A stretch of 64,000 bases of DNA from Kitagawia praeruptora (lineage: Eukaryota > Streptophyta > Magnoliopsida > Apiales > Apiaceae): NCBI GenBank assembly GCA_037693485.1, contig CM075352.1:22130001-22194000 (forward strand). The letters run 5' to 3'. A program made the translations under genes and the position numbers. Of this stretch, positions 61,731-64,000 are shown piece after piece. The notes under the pieces are model-generated. The model saw only the letters and a program-made list of their open reading frames with translations. It was not told the origin of the DNA and ran no database searches. How positions within the stretch are numbered: position 1 is the first letter of the stretch; each line of letters begins with the position of its first letter.

Positions 61731-64000
61731 TTACATTTTTTAACTTATTAAATGTATGTGATTATCATGTTTTACAAATAACTAGCATTTTGCCCGTACT
61801 TCATACACGGCATTCATTTAATTTAAAATTATAATACCAAAAATTTAACAAATTTGATTGATTTCTTAAAACATTTTATTTAATTTAAATCGACAATACC
61901 AAAAATTTAACAAATTTGATTGATTTCTTAAAAAGATATTGTATGTAATTATATAACTAATCAATTCTTAAAAAGATATTCTATATAGTTATATAAGTAT
62001 TTAATAAAATAATGATATGATAAAATTTATATAAAAAAGTAGCATACAATTGTATTTTAACAATGTTGAAAATTTATTTTATCCATCAAAATCTGCAATA
62101 AAAGAGTAATAAATATTTTTACAAATATTGTTCTCTAATGGAAAACAATAATAAATTTTCTTCATTATTCAAATGCGGAAATGATAATCACTTCACCCCA
62201 ATGACTCCAAATCATTAAACCTCATATAACATCAAGAACATATTGTATTAACTACGAGACCTCATAGTTAATATAATATGTAAATGTTGGAGAATAATGA
62301 GACCACATTTCAAGCAATTTTTTAATTTTTTTTTGTTAATGTTTTTTATGAATGGATAGAGGGTAGAATTATAAGACTTTTTTGTGAAGATGCCCCTAGC
62401 GGGGCCCTTTAAAAAAGCTTGAAATGTAGTGAATATGCGTGTTCTCACTGTTCTCATTTTAATTTTTTTTTAAAATTTTTTTTTATGAATAGATAGATGG
62501 TAGAATTATAAGACTTTTTTTTGTTAAGATACCCCTAGCGGGACCCTTTAAAATAGCTTGAAATGTAGTGAATATGTGTGTTCTCACTGTTCTCATTCTC
62601 ACCAAAGCGTGATCATTAAACTGTATTAGTAAATTCATGTATGAAAATACAGTGTATATATATTATTAATATAGATTCTTTTATTAAAAATAAGTAAATT
62701 ATACAATTAATTAAGCAAGTCAAAATATCAGATAAATATTCTAGTAGACTTATAGTTTATATTCAAATTAAGGTCTTTCACCATGGCTCTCGCTTTCTGA
62801 AATTGTTAGAATTTTTATTTTATTCACTTTATTATATTAAAAGTATGTTCTTATTGAAATGAATATAAGAATTTGAATTTGAATATATTTTTAAACTACT
62901 TATTTTGATGGATTGTTAATTTTTTCTTGATCAACTTAGAGGGGTGACCAAAAATAAAATTAATGTGAATACATAAACCCATTACCCACGTTATGATAAA
63001 CAGTGCCTATAAAATGGAAGTTGCTTCTGTACGTGGTTCAGGCTTGTTAATTACTTCAATACTTTATTAGCTTGATCATCATGTAGACCATCTTTCTTTT
63101 TATCAGTTATGTTGCTGCTATGTAGTCTATCTGTAACTAACATTTTTTTTTTATCACTTATGTTGTGGCTACGTAGTCTATCTATAACTAAACATCTCTC
63201 TCTGCTTGTAATCTATATTTATAAATGCAAACTTCTTCTTGTATTGTATTTTGTTTTCAATATTTAAAATTATGTAGCTGGAGGAGAAGAGAAAGGCTGG
63301 AGGTACAATCGTAATACTACAGCATTACTGAAAATAAGTACAATATCATAATAGAATTTTTTGTTTCAATGTAAATTGGGTCGTTCCAAATGTCGTGTAA
63401 TGACAAAAAGGGGCATTAAAGAAATAAAGAAGATTAAAAAAATGAAGGATAATACTGTTTACCAAAAACACAGGTATCCACAAGAAACTCACTTATTCAC
63501 TTTTATCTTCAAATAATGTATGATTACAAATTATAACAATCACATTTTCCACTACCTATTCTCTCTCAAAAAGCCAACTAAACTGAAAAAGGGAAAAGTT
63601 AGTGCTTTTATATTTTAATGTGGAGCTCAAATGAAAGTGCTAAATATGAGATCATATATGAAGTGAAATTGAACACGAGTAAAGAAGATATTTAGAGCAT
63701 AAATAAGAGCAATGTTGCCTGACCCAGAGGGCGAGGCTTGTGCCGTGGGTCTGAGCTTTTAAGTATGCTATTCCATAGTCCCTTCGGAGACATCTGATAA
63801 AAAGTATGCTATTCCATAAGACCTTCTGGTACGTAGCATGTCTACCCCATGAACCTTAAGTTGAATAAATTCATAAAGAACATAAACTTGCTTGAAAACA
63901 AAATAATGTCAATAATGCTAGATGTATCAAATTGAGTCCCAAGATTATTTACAAATAACATGGTGCAAGTAACGTGACATCATGATTGGTTGTAACTGAT
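61731..64000. other. AT-rich spacer with local tandem duplications
   Basis: No gene recognised. Tandem repeats seen: 'aataccaaaaatttaacaaa' region twice at 61832-61935; a unit of about 137 bp twice at 62348-62600 ('agaattataagactttttt', 'cccctagcgggg', 'gtgttctcactgttctcat'); and a 52-bp unit twice at 63089-63190 ('gtagtctatctgtaactaa'). Confidence 0.5.

Overview
This window is nuclear DNA from a flowering plant, most likely a eudicot. It is AT-rich and has spliced genes with GT-AG introns, plant-specific protein families, LTR retrotransposons and many MITEs. I cannot name the species from sequence alone. No bacterial, organellar, CRISPR, rRNA or intact tRNA features were seen.

Five genes can be reconstructed by joining exons. 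From left to right they are: (1) 1-13519, minus strand, a SUMO protease of the ULP1C/ULP1D (OTS1/OTS2) type whose 3' end runs off the left edge; (2) 17688-31207, minus strand, an MBD9-type chromatin reader with ten exons and 2051 codons; (3) 33006-36693, minus strand, a mitochondrial family-2 aldehyde dehydrogenase with eleven exons and 536 codons; (4) 40971-42319, minus strand, a proline-rich PLAC8/PCR (cell-number-regulator type) membrane protein with four exons and 311 codons; (5) 53896-59382, plus strand, a HAK/KUP potassium transporter closest to KUP12 with nine exons and 839 codons. For genes 2-5 the chosen splice sites give a total length divisible by three, an uninterrupted frame and a natural stop, which is strong internal support.

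The rest is mostly mobile DNA. A 2.8-kb LTR element with no coding capacity (42589-45371) sits about 270 bp upstream of the PLAC8 gene. A 5.1-kb Ty1/copia element (46159-51283) has near-identical 342-bp LTRs and two frameshifts. A SINE-like insertion with a 17-bp target duplication abuts the first element. Introns and spacers carry Stowaway-, Tourist-, Mutator- and unclassified foldback elements. The least explained sequence is a composite inverted-repeat element at 14055-16027. It holds telomere-like palindromic modules and a series of short hairpins built on AACGCTA/TAGCGTT, and a related module recurs near 38.85-39.2 kb. A second puzzle is a 'GGCATG-TCTATAGCT / GGCATG-TAGATAGCTGG' motif pair shared by the non-coding LTR element (44.0 kb) and a minus-strand ORF near 61.1 kb.

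The ALDH2-PLAC8 spacer holds a tandem duplication of about 1.2 kb whose second copy has been expanded by later insertions. The five genes do not form a pathway; they are ordinary neighbours on a chromosome. From memory, however, the ULP1D and KUP12 orthologues are also close neighbours in Arabidopsis, which hints at conserved microsynteny around later insertions.
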